Program-made: the position numbers and the translations under genes
NCBI GenBank assembly: GCA_947626135.1
Contig: CANQQZ010000004.1
Coordinates: 78,924 to 142,923 of the forward strand
DNA from: an uncultured Clostridia bacterium
GTDB taxonomy: Bacteria > Bacillota > Clostridia > UBA1381
Length of the DNA: 64,000 nt
Direction of reading: 5' to 3'
Notes under the pieces: model-generated
Databases searched by the model: none
What the model was told of the DNA's origin: nothing
Seen by the model: the letters and a program-made list of their open reading frames with translations, nothing else
Part shown: piece after piece, positions 17,339 to 25,910 of the stretch
Numbering within the stretch: position 1 is the stretch's first letter
Layout: every line of letters starts with the position of its first letter

Positions 17339-17833
17339 TTAAGAATAATCCTTTTTCAGCAGAGCTCGGATATACCCGCGCGAGGAATCAGTGGATTCGA
17401 TATAAAATCCGCGCCCGTAATAAAATCTTATAAGCGATGTTATCTTAGAGCCGGTGTGCAGCGATATACTCTTTACGCCGCGCTTTCGCATTATCCTGTC
17501 CACCAGATTCATTATGGACTTGCCGATACCGTTGTTCTGGCTTGTCACCTTGACCGCGAAGCGCGACAAATACGCCTCGCCCGTTTCCTCGTCCACAGCC
17601 ACTCTCACGCTGCCGACCGGCGCGCTGTCCTGAATGGCGATAAGCACTATTTTCTCGTCAATATCCCTTTTTACGTCCTCATAGGTTTCCTCAAGCGCCG
17701 GCAGACCGGTCACTCCCGCCATTTCCTCATATTTTACAAACGCTTCCTTTGTAATGCTTAAAATGTCGTAAATATCATCGTATGTCGCGTGGCGCACCTG
17801 GAACAGTGACTGCATATTCTCTATTTGCTCCAT
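17339..17833 (-). CDS. GNAT family N-acetyltransferase
   Basis: A 164-residue GNAT acetyltransferase. The acetyl-CoA binding motif A is SQNNGIGKSIMNLV at about residues 97-110, matching the Q/RxxGxG/A pattern, and RFYYGRGFY near the end is a typical motif B segment. It begins 25 bases after the argF stop and is probably in the argD-argF operon. Short GNAT proteins of this size act as N-acetylglutamate synthase in some bacteria, so that is a reasonable hypothesis given the neighbours. A generic small-molecule or protein acetyltransferase is equally possible from sequence alone. Confidence 0.82.
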   Translation of the reverse strand: MEQIENMQSLFQVRHATYDDIYDILSITKEAFVKYEEMAGVTGLPALEETYEDVKRDIDEKIVLIAIQDSAPVGSVRVAVDEETGEAYLSRFAVKVTSQNNGIGKSIMNLVDRIMRKRGVKSISLHTGSKITSLIRFYYGRGFYIESTDSSRGYIRALLKKDYS

Positions 17834-17858
17834 AATCCCTCAAATCTTCCTCATGAAT

Positions 17859-18785
17859 TTATCCCATAAGCGCCGCCATAACAGCCTTTTGAGCATGCAG
17901 GCGGTTTTCCGCCTCATCGAATATTATTGAGTTGGGTCCGTCAATAATATCCTCCGTTACCTCAAATCCACGGTATGCCGGCAGACAATGCATGAATACA
18001 GCGTCCGGCTTCGCATGGGAAAACAGCTGCGCATTCACCTGATACGGCATAAATACGCGCTGGCGCTCCTCTTTTTCCTCCTCCATGCCCATAGATACCC
18101 ACGTATCCGTATAAACGACGTCCGCGTCCTTTATCGCCTCGACGGGATCCTGCGTAATCAGAAGGCTTGAGCCTCCCTTTTTAAAATCCTCCCTCGCGTT
18201 ATCCACTACCGCCTCCGCGCACCGGTAATCCGCCGGAGTCGCTATCGCGCAGTCAAGACCCGCCTTTGCGCAGCCGTACATAATCGAGTGAGCCATATTA
18301 TTTCCGTCGCCTATATACGCGAATTTTAAGCCCTCTAATCTGCCCTTGTGCTCATACACCGTCTGCAAATCCGCTAACACCTGACACGGATGAAGCAAAT
18401 CCGTGAGCGCGTTTATTACCGGAATATCGGCGTATTTCGCCAAATCAAGCACATCCTTATGGTCGTATGTGCGTATCATTATACCGTCCAGGAAGCGTTC
18501 AAGAACCTTCGCCGTGTCATATATGGTTTCTCCGCGCCCGAGCTGAATGTCATTCGCCGACAAAAACAGCGGGTACCCGCCGAGCTGCACCATTCCAACC
18601 TCGAATGATACGCGGGTGCGCGTCGATGATTTTGTGAAAATCATGCCAAGCGTCTTTCCCTTTAAAATCGGATGGGCAATTCCCGCCTTGGTCTCGCTCT
18701 TTAATTTAAGCGCGAGCTTTAACAAGTCCTCCGTCTGCTCCTTTGTTATGTCATGCAGACTTATAAAATCCTTCATTTTTTCCAT
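17859..18785 (-). CDS. argF: Ornithine carbamoyltransferase
   Basis: A 308-residue ornithine carbamoyltransferase, which joins carbamoyl phosphate and ornithine to give citrulline in arginine synthesis. The carbamoyl-phosphate signature STRTR is at 54-58 and the ornithine-side HCLP motif at 266-269. HPCQVLAD in the middle is also conserved. Length equals the family norm. It follows argD with one base between the stop and the start, so the two are translationally close. A catabolic form cannot be excluded, but the argD partner argues for biosynthesis. Confidence 0.96.
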   Translation of the reverse strand: MEKMKDFISLHDITKEQTEDLLKLALKLKSETKAGIAHPILKGKTLGMIFTKSSTRTRVSFEVGMVQLGGYPLFLSANDIQLGRGETIYDTAKVLERFLDGIMIRTYDHKDVLDLAKYADIPVINALTDLLHPCQVLADLQTVYEHKGRLEGLKFAYIGDGNNMAHSIMYGCAKAGLDCAIATPADYRCAEAVVDNAREDFKKGGSSLLITQDPVEAIKDADVVYTDTWVSMGMEEEKEERQRVFMPYQVNAQLFSHAKPDAVFMHCLPAYRGFEVTEDIIDGPNSIIFDEAENRLHAQKAVMAALMG

Positions 18786-18786
18786 A

Positions 18787-19983
18787 TTATTCCAATCCTT
18801 TCAATATACTGTCAAGCTCCGATATGAAAAGCTCTATATCGAGCTCTGATATTATAAGCGGCGGCGCAAGCCTGATTGTTTTGCCCCCGCAAAGGCTGGT
18901 CAGGATCCCGCGTTTAAACAGCCCGTCAAATACGGTCCTGCCGCGCTCTGCGCCCACCTCTATGCCTATGAGCAGACCGGCGGCTCTGACCTCGCGGATT
19001 TTATCGGGATGCTTCTCCTGTAACGCCTTGAGCTTTTTCTCAAAATACGCGCCCATTTTATTCGCCCGATTTACCAAATCCTCTTCCTCGTAAATCCGGA
19101 ACACAGCCAATCCTGCTGCCGACGCAAACGGATTGCCGCCGAATGTTGTTCCGTGATCGCCCGGCTCGAACGCCGACGCGATCCTGTCGACCGCGCAGAC
19201 CGCGCCTATGGGGATCCCGCCGCCCAGCGCCTTGGCGCAGGTGAAAATATCCGGATAGACCCCGTACCACTGGTGCGCGAACAGATAACCCGTTCTGCCC
19301 ATTCCCGTCTGGACCTCATCGAAAATAAGCACTATATCCCTCTCGTCGCACAGCCGTCTGACCTTCCTGACGTATTCCCCGTCAAGCGGATAAACCCCGC
19401 TCTCGCCCTGTACCAGTTCTAATAATATCGCCGCTGTCTTATCAGTAACCGCGGATTCCAGCGCGTTAAAATCGTTCGGCGCAGCCTGCTTAAAGCCGTT
19501 TGTAAGCTCCTTATACGGTGCCTGGTATTTTGTCTGCCCCGTCGCCGCGACCGTCGCCACGGTTCTCCCGTGGAACGACTTGTCAAGGCTTATTACCTCG
19601 TAACGGTCGCGTCCCTGCTTGTAATTATAGATTTTCGCAAGCTTTATCGCGCCCTCGTTCGCCTCTGCGCCGCTGTTGCAGAAAAATACCTTATCCGCGC
19701 ATGTGCGGCTGACCAGCTTTTCGGCAAGTCTCGCCTGATTTTCTATGTAGTAAAGACTGGAGGTATGGATCACCTTGTCAAGCTGCGTCTTTAAAGCCTC
19801 AATAAATTTCGGATGGCTGTGACCGAGCGCGTTTACAGCGATCCCGCCGAGGAAATCATAATATTCCTTCCCGTCGTCAGTATACAGACGCATACCCTCG
19901 CCGCGCTCAAAGCATACCGGAAGCCGGTCGCCGAACGTGTTCATGTAATATTTTTTGTCAAGCTCTATTATATCCTGAAGCAT
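18787..19983 (-). CDS. argD: Acetylornithine aminotransferase
   Basis: A 398-residue class III PLP-dependent aminotransferase that interconverts N-acetylglutamate 5-semialdehyde and N-acetylornithine. The motif FDEVQTGMGRTG and the PLP lysine K251 in CAKALGGG are present, as are FCNSGAEANEGAIKLA and the C-terminal IRLAPPLIIS. Neighbouring argF makes arginine synthesis more likely than another ornithine aminotransferase role. It is the first gene of argD-argF-GNAT; argC, argJ and argB are not in this window. Confidence 0.94.
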   Translation of the reverse strand: MLQDIIELDKKYYMNTFGDRLPVCFERGEGMRLYTDDGKEYYDFLGGIAVNALGHSHPKFIEALKTQLDKVIHTSSLYYIENQARLAEKLVSRTCADKVFFCNSGAEANEGAIKLAKIYNYKQGRDRYEVISLDKSFHGRTVATVAATGQTKYQAPYKELTNGFKQAAPNDFNALESAVTDKTAAILLELVQGESGVYPLDGEYVRKVRRLCDERDIVLIFDEVQTGMGRTGYLFAHQWYGVYPDIFTCAKALGGGIPIGAVCAVDRIASAFEPGDHGTTFGGNPFASAAGLAVFRIYEEEDLVNRANKMGAYFEKKLKALQEKHPDKIREVRAAGLLIGIEVGAERGRTVFDGLFKRGILTSLCGGKTIRLAPPLIISELDIELFISELDSILKGLE

Positions 19984-20015
19984 ACCAATCTCTCCCCGTT
20001 TATGAATGTTTTTCT

Positions 20016-20044
20016 ATTATATACCGAAACGAATAAAAATTCAA
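20016..20044 (-). promoter_or_regulatory. Promoter of the argD operon
   Basis: On the minus strand: TTGAAT (20039-20044), a 17-bp spacer, TATAAT (20016-20021). It lies 33 bases ahead of argD. I see no clear ARG-box palindrome. Confidence 0.68.
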
Positions 20045-20110
20045 GAGCTATTTTGAAAAAATATAAATTTTAGTTTATCACACTTTTGCATATGGCGGCG
20101 CTCAACTAAG

Positions 20111-20251
20111 GCCCCCTTGTCAAAGGGGGCTGTCAGCGTAGCTGACTGGGGGATTCCATAATTACAACAAATCGCTCAAATGTGTGGTTTTCTGTAAAAA
20201 TGAATCCCTCCACCGCCTTCGGCGGTCCCCCTCCCTTTGACAAGGGAGGCT
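20111..20251. repeat. Inverted-repeat intergenic element, copy 1
   Basis: A roughly 140-bp element whose ends are related inverted repeats: GCCCCCTTGTCAAAGGGGGC at the left and CCTCCCTTTGACAAGGGAGG at the right, each itself a palindrome. Inside are smaller hairpins (GTCAGCGTAGCTGAC; ACCGCCTTCGGCGGT) and the core AATTACA-ACAAATCGCTCAAATGTGTGGTTT. It has no coding capacity. Elements with this CCCCTTGTCAAAGGGG signature occur between genes in many gut Firmicutes and look like MITE-type repeats (established in general, family name not claimed). Confidence 0.85.
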
Positions 20252-20295
20252 TTCGCCCGCCATACGTGATTTCTGCTTACGGGAACGCTCTGCTT

Positions 20296-20439
20296 GCGCC
20301 CCTTGTTAAAGGGGAGAGGGCCAACGAAGTTGGCGAGGGGATTCCGCAATTACAGCCAATCGCTCAAATATGTGGTTTTTTTTAAAAATGAATCCCTCCA
20401 CCGCCTGCGGCGGTCCCCCTCCCTTTGACAAGGGAGGCT
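20296..20439. repeat. Inverted-repeat intergenic element, copy 2
   Basis: The second copy lies in the same orientation 44 bases after copy 1. Its left arm is diverged (CGCCCCTTGTTAAAGGGGAG, then GGCCAACGAAGTTGGCGAGG), while the core and right arm from AATCCCTCCACCGCC onward are almost identical to copy 1. The stretch 19984-20571 holds only these repeats, the argD promoter and the trxA terminator. Confidence 0.85.
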
Positions 20440-20510
20440 AACACCCGCCGTAAGCAAATACCCCGATAAACTAAAATTTATATACCCATATACAATTTTA
20501 GACAAATAAT

Positions 20511-20538
20511 AAATATGCGGCCGCATGACCGCATATTT
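20511..20538 (-). terminator. Terminator of trxA
   Basis: A 10-bp stem AAATATGCGG / CCGCATATTT (20511-20520 with 20529-20538). Minus-strand reading gives an AT-rich ATTATTT tail. Confidence 0.7.
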
Positions 20539-20571
20539 ATACTCATATTCATTCAATTTTTGTATATTTAT

Positions 20572-20889
20572 TCAAATATGCTTTTCTATAATATCCTCAT
20601 ACTCGTCCCGGCTTCTCGCGCCGACAAGCTTCTCAACCATTTTTCCGTTAACGAACAGCATGACCGTCGGTATTGACACGATAGCGTTGACCGCGGCGAG
20701 CTCGCCCTCCGTATCAACATTTACCTTGCCGACCTTGATTTTGCCGTCATAATCCTCGGCAATCTGTCCGATGACCGGCGCGACCATTTTGCACGGACCA
20801 CACCATGTCGCCCAAAAATCCACAAGCACCGGCACGGGTGATTTTATTACCTCGCCGTCAAAATTTTTCTTCGTAAGCTCGATTTCCAT
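20572..20889 (-). CDS. trxA: Thioredoxin
   Basis: A 105-residue classical thioredoxin, a cytoplasmic disulfide reductase. The active site WCGPC has C30 and C33, the cis-proline loop is SIPTVMLF, and the total length fits the family. It is the last gene of hflX - yigZ - unknown - trxA, starting 19 bases after its neighbour, with TAGGAGGTAATATA-type spacing (GGAGGTAATATATA-ATG) upstream. A terminator follows at 20511-20538. Confidence 0.96.
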   Translation of the reverse strand: MEIELTKKNFDGEVIKSPVPVLVDFWATWCGPCKMVAPVIGQIAEDYDGKIKVGKVNVDTEGELAAVNAIVSIPTVMLFVNGKMVEKLVGARSRDEYEDIIEKHI

Positions 20890-20908
20890 TATATATTACC
20901 TCCATATT

Positions 20909-21508
20909 TTATTTATAGAACGGCACCGACGAATAAAGCACATTTTTTGCCGTATCGTCAGCCAGTCTGCTCTCCATGAATCCCGAGGAGCTGTACTCAT
21001 ATCGTTTCAGGGACAGCCCAGAGCCGTTTGTTACTATAAGCGCCACGCTTTTGCCGTGCTTTTCGTTCTCCATAACCTCCGCGTAAACGCAGCCGTTGCT
21101 TACATAGCTGTTCATAAGCGTATAATAGCCTCCCTGACCGTCCGCGATCTCGGCGATCCAGCTTTGACCGTCGTCCCACATGAACCCGTCGTCCGACATT
21201 TCGGCTGACGTGTATATCGTCAGCGTATCGGGCTGCGAATCGCCGGTTAAATCGGTTTCATATTCGCCCGCCTTCGTCCACGCGCCCTCCGCCGCCGCGC
21301 TTACATCCGAGCGCGTCACATACGTTATCGAATCAGCCGGATCTGCTGCCGGCTCATTTTCGGGCGGGGCGGGCTTCATTGACGTTTCCTCGCGCGGTAT
21401 AGCCGCCGTGATATCGTCATTCGACTGCTTTCCTATATAATATCCTCCCGCGCCGAATACAGCCGCCGCGAGAGCGCATAATACAATAGTCAGTATTGTC
21501 CTTTTCAA
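20909..21508 (-). CDS. Membrane-anchored protein with Ca-binding-like loop, unknown function
   Basis: I do not recognise this 199-residue protein. It has an N-terminal membrane anchor or uncleaved signal (about 4-26), a Pro/Glu-rich linker, and an outer domain containing DLTGDSQPDTLTIY, which resembles the DxDGDGxxD calcium loops of VCBS/FG-GAP-like repeats. No lipobox cysteine is visible. It overlaps the end of yigZ by 4 bases (TTGA overlap, TTG start) and precedes trxA by 19 bases, so it belongs to this operon. A role in envelope quality control alongside a thioredoxin is only a guess from position. Confidence 0.65.
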   Translation of the reverse strand: MKRTILTIVLCALAAAVFGAGGYYIGKQSNDDITAAIPREETSMKPAPPENEPAADPADSITYVTRSDVSAAAEGAWTKAGEYETDLTGDSQPDTLTIYTSAEMSDDGFMWDDGQSWIAEIADGQGGYYTLMNSYVSNGCVYAEVMENEKHGKSVALIVTNGSGLSLKRYEYSSSGFMESRLADDTAKNVLYSSVPFYK

Positions 21509-22146
21509 TTCTCATCCTCCTTGTCCACGTATTTCCTTCCGGCTGCCGTGCATACCGCCGTTCCGTTCGTCAGGTCGGCGAGCGCGGCGATAAGCGCGGC
21601 GGTCGTATGTACGGGCGAGCATATTTTAATCGCAACGTCCTCGCCGTAAACCGTATCCTCCAATATATATCCGTCCGTCATAAGCTTATGCTGCACGCTT
21701 CCGAGCATGGAATAGCTCACGCGCGCGTCCACAATGTCGCATAGCCGGCGCGTGACAATCCCGGCAGCCTTTAACCCTTCGGACGCCGATGTGCCGTATG
21801 CGTGAACGAGTCCGCCGGTGCCCAGCAGCGTGCCGCCGAAATAACGCGTTACGACCACAATCACGTCTACCAGCCCCGACCTCCTTATCGTGTCGAGCAC
21901 GGGCATACCCGCCGTGCCGGACGGTTCGCCGTCGTCGCTGTAGCGGAAAATATTATTTTCGTCTATAATATAGGCGTAAACGTTATGCCTCGCGTCCGGA
22001 TATTCGGAACGGATCTTGTTCAGATATTCTATGGCGCTCCGCTCATCCGAAACGGGCATAACATGGGATATAAACCGCGATCTCCTGTCAATAAACACAG
22101 TCGAGCCTTCGTGCGAAACGGTTTTATATTCTTCCTTTACAGACAA
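21505..22146 (-). CDS. YigZ/IMPACT family protein
   Basis: A 213-residue YigZ (UPF0029/IMPACT N-terminal) protein. The family signature is clear: RHNVYAYI, YSDDGEPSGTAGMPVL and VVVTRYFGGTLLGTGGLVHAY, followed by a C-terminal ferredoxin-like domain of about 60 residues. Homologues are linked to translation control in eukaryotes, while the bacterial role is not settled. The start seems to be TTG, overlapping the end of hflX by 10 bases with AAAGGAT as ribosome site. It is in the hflX-trxA operon. Confidence 0.9.
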   Translation of the reverse strand: MSVKEEYKTVSHEGSTVFIDRRSRFISHVMPVSDERSAIEYLNKIRSEYPDARHNVYAYIIDENNIFRYSDDGEPSGTAGMPVLDTIRRSGLVDVIVVVTRYFGGTLLGTGGLVHAYGTSASEGLKAAGIVTRRLCDIVDARVSYSMLGSVQHKLMTDGYILEDTVYGEDVAIKICSPVHTTAALIAALADLTNGTAVCTAAGRKYVDKEDEN

Positions 22147-23402
22147 TATATTCGTATCCTTTCATACATTTCGTTGTCCACCATAAGCTCCATTATGGTT
22201 CCTCCCGCGGCGTATTCCTCGCTCAGGACCTTCTGACCCTCGTGCAGCTCGTTTACGAGCGAACCCTCTCCGTAGGGTATCATAACGCGAACCCTCTGCT
22301 TTCTGCCGGGAGCCGTTTCGGAAATCGCCTTTATAAGACGATTCATATGCAGACCCGTTTTCGCGCTTATAAGCACGCTGTTGCCCGCGGCGCCTATAGA
22401 CATGGCTCTGCTGTGGTCGGTGAGCTTATCTATCTTATTGTATACCGAAATCGTGCGCTTTCCCGAGGCTCCTATATCACGCAGCACCGAATTGACCACC
22501 TTTATATGATTGTCCATTTCCTCGTCGGACGCGTCTATAACGTGTATAAGAAAATCCGCCACTACCGCCTCCTCGAGCGTCGATTTGAAAGCTTCTATTA
22601 AATGATGCGGCAGCTTGCGTATAAATCCTACGGTATCCACAAGCAGTATGCGGCGGTTATCCTCGAGCGTTATCGCCCGCGACGTCGGGTCGAGCGTGGC
22701 AAAAAGCTTGTCCTCCGCCGGAATGCCCGCATCGGTCAGCGCGTTTAGAAGCGTTGATTTTCCCGCGTTAGTATATCCGACAATCGCCGCTGTTATTACT
22801 CCGTCCTTCTTGCGGCGCCCCCGTATGAGAGAACGGTGCTTTTTCATTTCCTTTATTTCGTCCTCCAGAGCCGAAATACGCCGCCTTATATGCCGTCTGT
22901 CCGTTTCAAGCTGCGTTTCTCCGGGACCGCGCGTACCTATTCCGCCTCCGGTTCGGCTCATTTCCAGACCCGCGCCGCGCAGCCTCGGCAGTCTGTATTT
23001 GAGCTGCGCAAGCTCGACCTGCAATTTTCCTTCGCCGCTTTTGGCGCGCATCGCAAATATGTCGAGTATAAGCATGGAACGGTCCAGCACCTTGCAGCCG
23101 AGCTCGTCGGTGATATTCCTAAGCTGCACCGGCGAAAGCTCATCGTCAAAAACCACCGCGTCCGCTTCCGCTGACTGCACCAGCTCCGCAAGCTCAGCCA
23201 GCTTTCCCTCGCCCATATACGTGGCAGCCTCAATATCGGGTCTGTTCTGCACCAGAACGCCTATTATCTCTCCTCCGGCAGTCTTTACCAGCTCGTCCAG
23301 CTCGTCAATGGACTCGTCCGTCGTGTCGTTTATTTTATCCTGCCGCCCCGTATGGACGCCGGCTAAAATAAACCGCTCTTTTTTTTCTTCATTACTAAGC
23401 AT
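22137..23402 (-). CDS. hflX: Ribosome-associated GTPase HflX
   Basis: The 421-residue GTPase binds the 50S subunit and rescues or splits stalled ribosomes under stress. An N-terminal HflX domain with GxG-rich linker (SRTGGGIGTRGPGETQLETDRR) precedes a coiled segment and the GTPase domain. G1 is GYTNAGKST starting at about residue 209, G3 is DTVGFI, G4 is NKID, and G5-like SAKTG is present. It heads the operon hflX - yigZ - unknown - trxA. Length and motifs are normal for the family. Confidence 0.95.
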   Translation of the reverse strand: MLSNEEKKERFILAGVHTGRQDKINDTTDESIDELDELVKTAGGEIIGVLVQNRPDIEAATYMGEGKLAELAELVQSAEADAVVFDDELSPVQLRNITDELGCKVLDRSMLILDIFAMRAKSGEGKLQVELAQLKYRLPRLRGAGLEMSRTGGGIGTRGPGETQLETDRRHIRRRISALEDEIKEMKKHRSLIRGRRKKDGVITAAIVGYTNAGKSTLLNALTDAGIPAEDKLFATLDPTSRAITLEDNRRILLVDTVGFIRKLPHHLIEAFKSTLEEAVVADFLIHVIDASDEEMDNHIKVVNSVLRDIGASGKRTISVYNKIDKLTDHSRAMSIGAAGNSVLISAKTGLHMNRLIKAISETAPGRKQRVRVMIPYGEGSLVNELHEGQKVLSEEYAAGGTIMELMVDNEMYERIRIYCL

Positions 23403-23502
23403 TCACTCACCGCCCTCTTATAAATTTTAAATATATTATATCAGAAAAAAAACAAAACGTATAGTGTTATCGAAAAAAATTCAAAAATTTTTAAAAAAAA
23501 TA

Positions 23503-23530
23503 TTGTAATTGTGAAATTATGTGGTATAAT
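23503..23530 (+). promoter_or_regulatory. Promoter of secG
   Basis: TTGTAA (23503-23508), a 16-bp spacer and TATAAT (23525-23530). AGGGAGGG at 23561 is the ribosome site for the GTG start at 23576. Confidence 0.72.
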
Positions 23531-23575
23531 GGATAGGTATTTGATTGAATTTACACGCAAAGGGAGGGAAAATCC

Positions 23576-23821
23576 GTGACAATAACATTCGTTATACTCC
23601 ATCTTATAGTGACGCTTGCCCTTATATTTATAGTCCTTGTTCAGGAGGGTAAGGATCCCGGAATGAGAGGCATCCAGGGAGCGTCGTCGGATATGGGCGA
23701 TTCGTTCTTTAAGAGGTCGGGCGGAACAACGAAGGAAAAGCTTTATGCGAGAATGACAACAACTATGGCAATCTTGTTCCTTATAACAACGCTGACCCTG
23801 ATAATACTGATATCTGTATGA
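23576..23821 (+). CDS. secG: Preprotein translocase subunit SecG
   Basis: An 81-residue SecG, the small subunit of the SecYEG channel. It has two transmembrane helices (about 3-22 and 57-79) joined by a loop with LVQEGKDPGMRGIQGASSD, which fits the family QxGK/R and G-rich loop. Translation appears to start at GTG with a strong ribosome site 6 bases upstream. It is monocistronic here; rnr and smpB, frequent followers in Firmicutes, are absent. Confidence 0.93.
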   Translation: MTITFVILHLIVTLALIFIVLVQEGKDPGMRGIQGASSDMGDSFFKRSGGTTKEKLYARMTTTMAILFLITTLTLIILISV

Positions 23822-23828
23822 TTAGAGA

Positions 23829-23861
23829 ATCCGCGGCGCCAATGCGCCGCGGATTTTTTTT
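23829..23861 (+). terminator. Terminator of secG
   Basis: An 11-bp stem ATCCGCGGCGC / GCGCCGCGGAT (23829-23839 with 23844-23854) encloses CAAT and is followed by eight T residues. Confidence 0.92.
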
Positions 23862-24113
23862 CGCCGCCTTGAAAATACCGTTTTTTACGGCAAATGACAT
23901 TCCTGGCGGAAAATTTCCCAAAAACGCTTTTTATTTTATATTTTTTCTGTTTTTTTTAAACAAAAAACCATAATTTCCGACCGGTGAATCAGTCCGCTTC
24001 ATAAATTTATTACGGTTTTTAAATTACTTGTAATAATTTTTTAACATTTTTGGGCAAATACCCACAAACAAATCAATATATTGTCCTCATTTTAGTTAAT
24101 TTGAACCACATAT

Positions 24114-24153
24114 TGTAAATGTAAACTATTTTATGTAAATCGGAAATGTAAAT
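24114..24153 (+). promoter_or_regulatory. Four TGTAAA direct repeats upstream of the SLH-NlpC/P60 gene
   Basis: TGTAAA(T/C) occurs at 24114, 24120, 24134 and 24147 within a strongly AT-rich 400-base stretch. This gene-free region (23862-24398) otherwise shows only AT tracts and the promoter at 24286. The repeats could be a regulator binding array or an UP-like element; the base bias makes chance occurrence possible. Confidence 0.35.
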
Positions 24154-24285
24154 AATTGCCATTTTGAGGCGTTTTTTCTTGTAATATTTCAGGAAATTTA
24201 CGCTTATATTTCAGAAATATTTCAATTTGATAACGTTTTTTTGAAAAAAGTTTTAAGAATTATAATATTTTTGCAATAAATGGGG

Positions 24286-24314
24286 TTGACACATTGAAAA
24301 AAGAGTGCTACAAT
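24286..24314 (+). promoter_or_regulatory. Strong promoter of the SLH-NlpC/P60 gene
   Basis: Consensus TTGACA (24286-24291), a 17-bp spacer and TACAAT (24309-24314). The leader is about 78 bases. Confidence 0.85.
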
Positions 24315-24398
24315 AGTGACGACATCGAAAAAGATGTAAAGCTTAGGAGTAAATAACAATAGGGTAAAAATCTTGAGAGAAAAGAAGGAGAGTTCATC

Positions 24399-25742
24399 TT
24401 GAAAAATATCGTAAAGAAGATTATCTTATCTGCTATGACAACCGCTTTATCAGTGACAGCGCTTTTATCTCCGGCTGCATTCGCCGCGGATATGAGCGGA
24501 TGGGCAGTTTCGGAATATGAAGCAGCGACCAGTGCCGGACTTGTTTCATATTCGGTTGTATCAAACAATTTAAAAGAGAATATCACCCGTGAGGAATTTT
24601 GCGAGCTCGCGGTAAATCTTTATAAGAAGCTTACCAACGAGGAGCTTATCGAGCCGGTCGGCTCGCCGTTTACGGATACCGACAGCGTGGCTGTAGCGCA
24701 GGCGTATTGCTACGGACTGGTTTCCGGCACGAGTGAGAACACATTCACACCCAACAGACTTGTTACGCGCGAGGAAGCCGCAAAGATGCTTGTCAGCACC
24801 TTTACGGCGGCGGAAATACCCTTTAATCTTTCCGACGGCGAAACGGACGAGTATGTAATAGACGCCTTCAATGACAAGGACGAGGTTTCCCCTTGGGCAA
24901 AGGCATCCGTTATAACTATTCTTAATTATTCGCTCATGAACGGAATCAACGATTCGACCTTCGGCGCCCGCGAGGCGACGACGCGCGAACAGGCTATCGC
25001 TTCCGTAAACCGCGCCTATAATACCTTTGGAAACGGTAATGTACATTTAGAGCTTCCCTCGATTTATCTGCCGGAGGACGGCGCAAAAATCGAAGAGGGC
25101 GACTTCACGGTTTCGTGGAGCTCCGTATCGAGCACAGATGAATATCACGTAATTATCAAGGACGCGGACGCAAACGCCGTTTTCCTTGAGGATGTGTCGG
25201 GCAAATCTTCAATTACCGTCCCGGCGGGTTCGCTCAAGGTAAATCAGAGCTATACGCTTACGGTAGGCGCTATCATCAGCGACAGCGAGGTATACAGTCT
25301 TCCGGTGGCATTCACATACACATCGAAGGCTCCTCTCCCGAATAAGCAGTACATAGCCGAGCATCCCACGGCACAGGCGCTTCTTGATGAAGCCGCAAAG
25401 TATCTCGGCACTCCTTACGTATGGGGCGGCACGACCCCGTCGGGCTTCGACTGCTCCGGCTTTGTGCAGTATGTGTATAACAAAATGGGCATATCCATTA
25501 ACCGCGTAGCTGACGACCAGCTTCACGGAAAGGGCACATATATTTCCTCGATCAGTGATTTGGAGCCCGGAGATTTGGTATTCTTCGGAAGCGGAGATTA
25601 TGCGAGCCACGTTGGTATGTATGTGGGCGACGGTCAGATGATCCATTCTCCGTCTACCGGCAAGTCCATAATGTATACCGATATAGCCGATTCATCTTAT
25701 TACACATCGAGATTTATCGGCGGAAAGAGAATTATTGAATAA
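24399..25742 (+). CDS. Secreted SLH-domain NlpC/P60 peptidoglycan endopeptidase
   Basis: This 447-residue exported protein has a signal peptide (cleavage near AFAA, residue 30), SLH-type repeats at about 30-205 that bind secondary wall polymer (EEFCELAVNLYKKL, FTDTDSVAVAQAYCYGLVSG, TREEAAKMLVSTF, TREQAIASVNRAYNTFG), a fibronectin-like beta domain at about 210-305, and a C-terminal NlpC/P60 peptidase. The catalytic set is C352 (DCSGF), H404 (SHVGMY) and H416 (MIHSP). It cleaves peptide stems in peptidoglycan. The start is TTG at 24399 with GAAGGAG upstream. It is monocistronic behind a strong promoter, so it is probably a major autolysin. A second NlpC/P60 protein lies at 55-58 kb. Confidence 0.92.
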   Translation: MKNIVKKIILSAMTTALSVTALLSPAAFAADMSGWAVSEYEAATSAGLVSYSVVSNNLKENITREEFCELAVNLYKKLTNEELIEPVGSPFTDTDSVAVAQAYCYGLVSGTSENTFTPNRLVTREEAAKMLVSTFTAAEIPFNLSDGETDEYVIDAFNDKDEVSPWAKASVITILNYSLMNGINDSTFGAREATTREQAIASVNRAYNTFGNGNVHLELPSIYLPEDGAKIEEGDFTVSWSSVSSTDEYHVIIKDADANAVFLEDVSGKSSITVPAGSLKVNQSYTLTVGAIISDSEVYSLPVAFTYTSKAPLPNKQYIAEHPTAQALLDEAAKYLGTPYVWGGTTPSGFDCSGFVQYVYNKMGISINRVADDQLHGKGTYISSISDLEPGDLVFFGSGDYASHVGMYVGDGQMIHSPSTGKSIMYTDIADSSYYTSRFIGGKRIIE

Positions 25743-25782
25743 TTAAACCGATTACATAGCATATAGGATAAAACAACGGTAG

Positions 25783-25815
25783 GGCGGCTGTTCGCAAGCG
25801 GACAGCCGTTTTTAT
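25783..25815 (+). terminator. Terminator of the SLH-NlpC/P60 gene
   Basis: CGGCTGT and ACAGCCG pair around a short TCGCAAGCGG segment, followed by TTTTT. Confidence 0.75.
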
Positions 25816-25841
25816 TTCCTGAAAACTCCGGTCAGAACCGC

Positions 25842-25870
25842 TTGAAAAAAAGCTCGGATTATGTTAAAAT
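25842..25870 (+). promoter_or_regulatory. Promoter of the AraC-type gene
   Basis: TTGAAA (25842-25847), a 17-bp spacer and TAAAAT (25865-25870) with TG one base before the -10. Confidence 0.6.
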
Positions 25871-25910
25871 GAACTAAAGGATATTATCGGCTGAGGGGAG
25901 GGTGCACCGC

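Noticed and set aside
20111..20439. CRISPR array
   Set aside because: Only two copies, each internally palindromic and of unequal left arms; no regular spacers and no cas genes.
22615..23430. Long plus-strand reading frame opposite hflX
   Set aside because: Ser/Pro-rich antisense shadow of a clear GTPase gene.
24315..24398. c-di-AMP (ydaO-type) riboswitch ahead of the wall hydrolase
   Set aside because: The leader after the promoter is only about 80 bases and lacks the conserved segments of that riboswitch.
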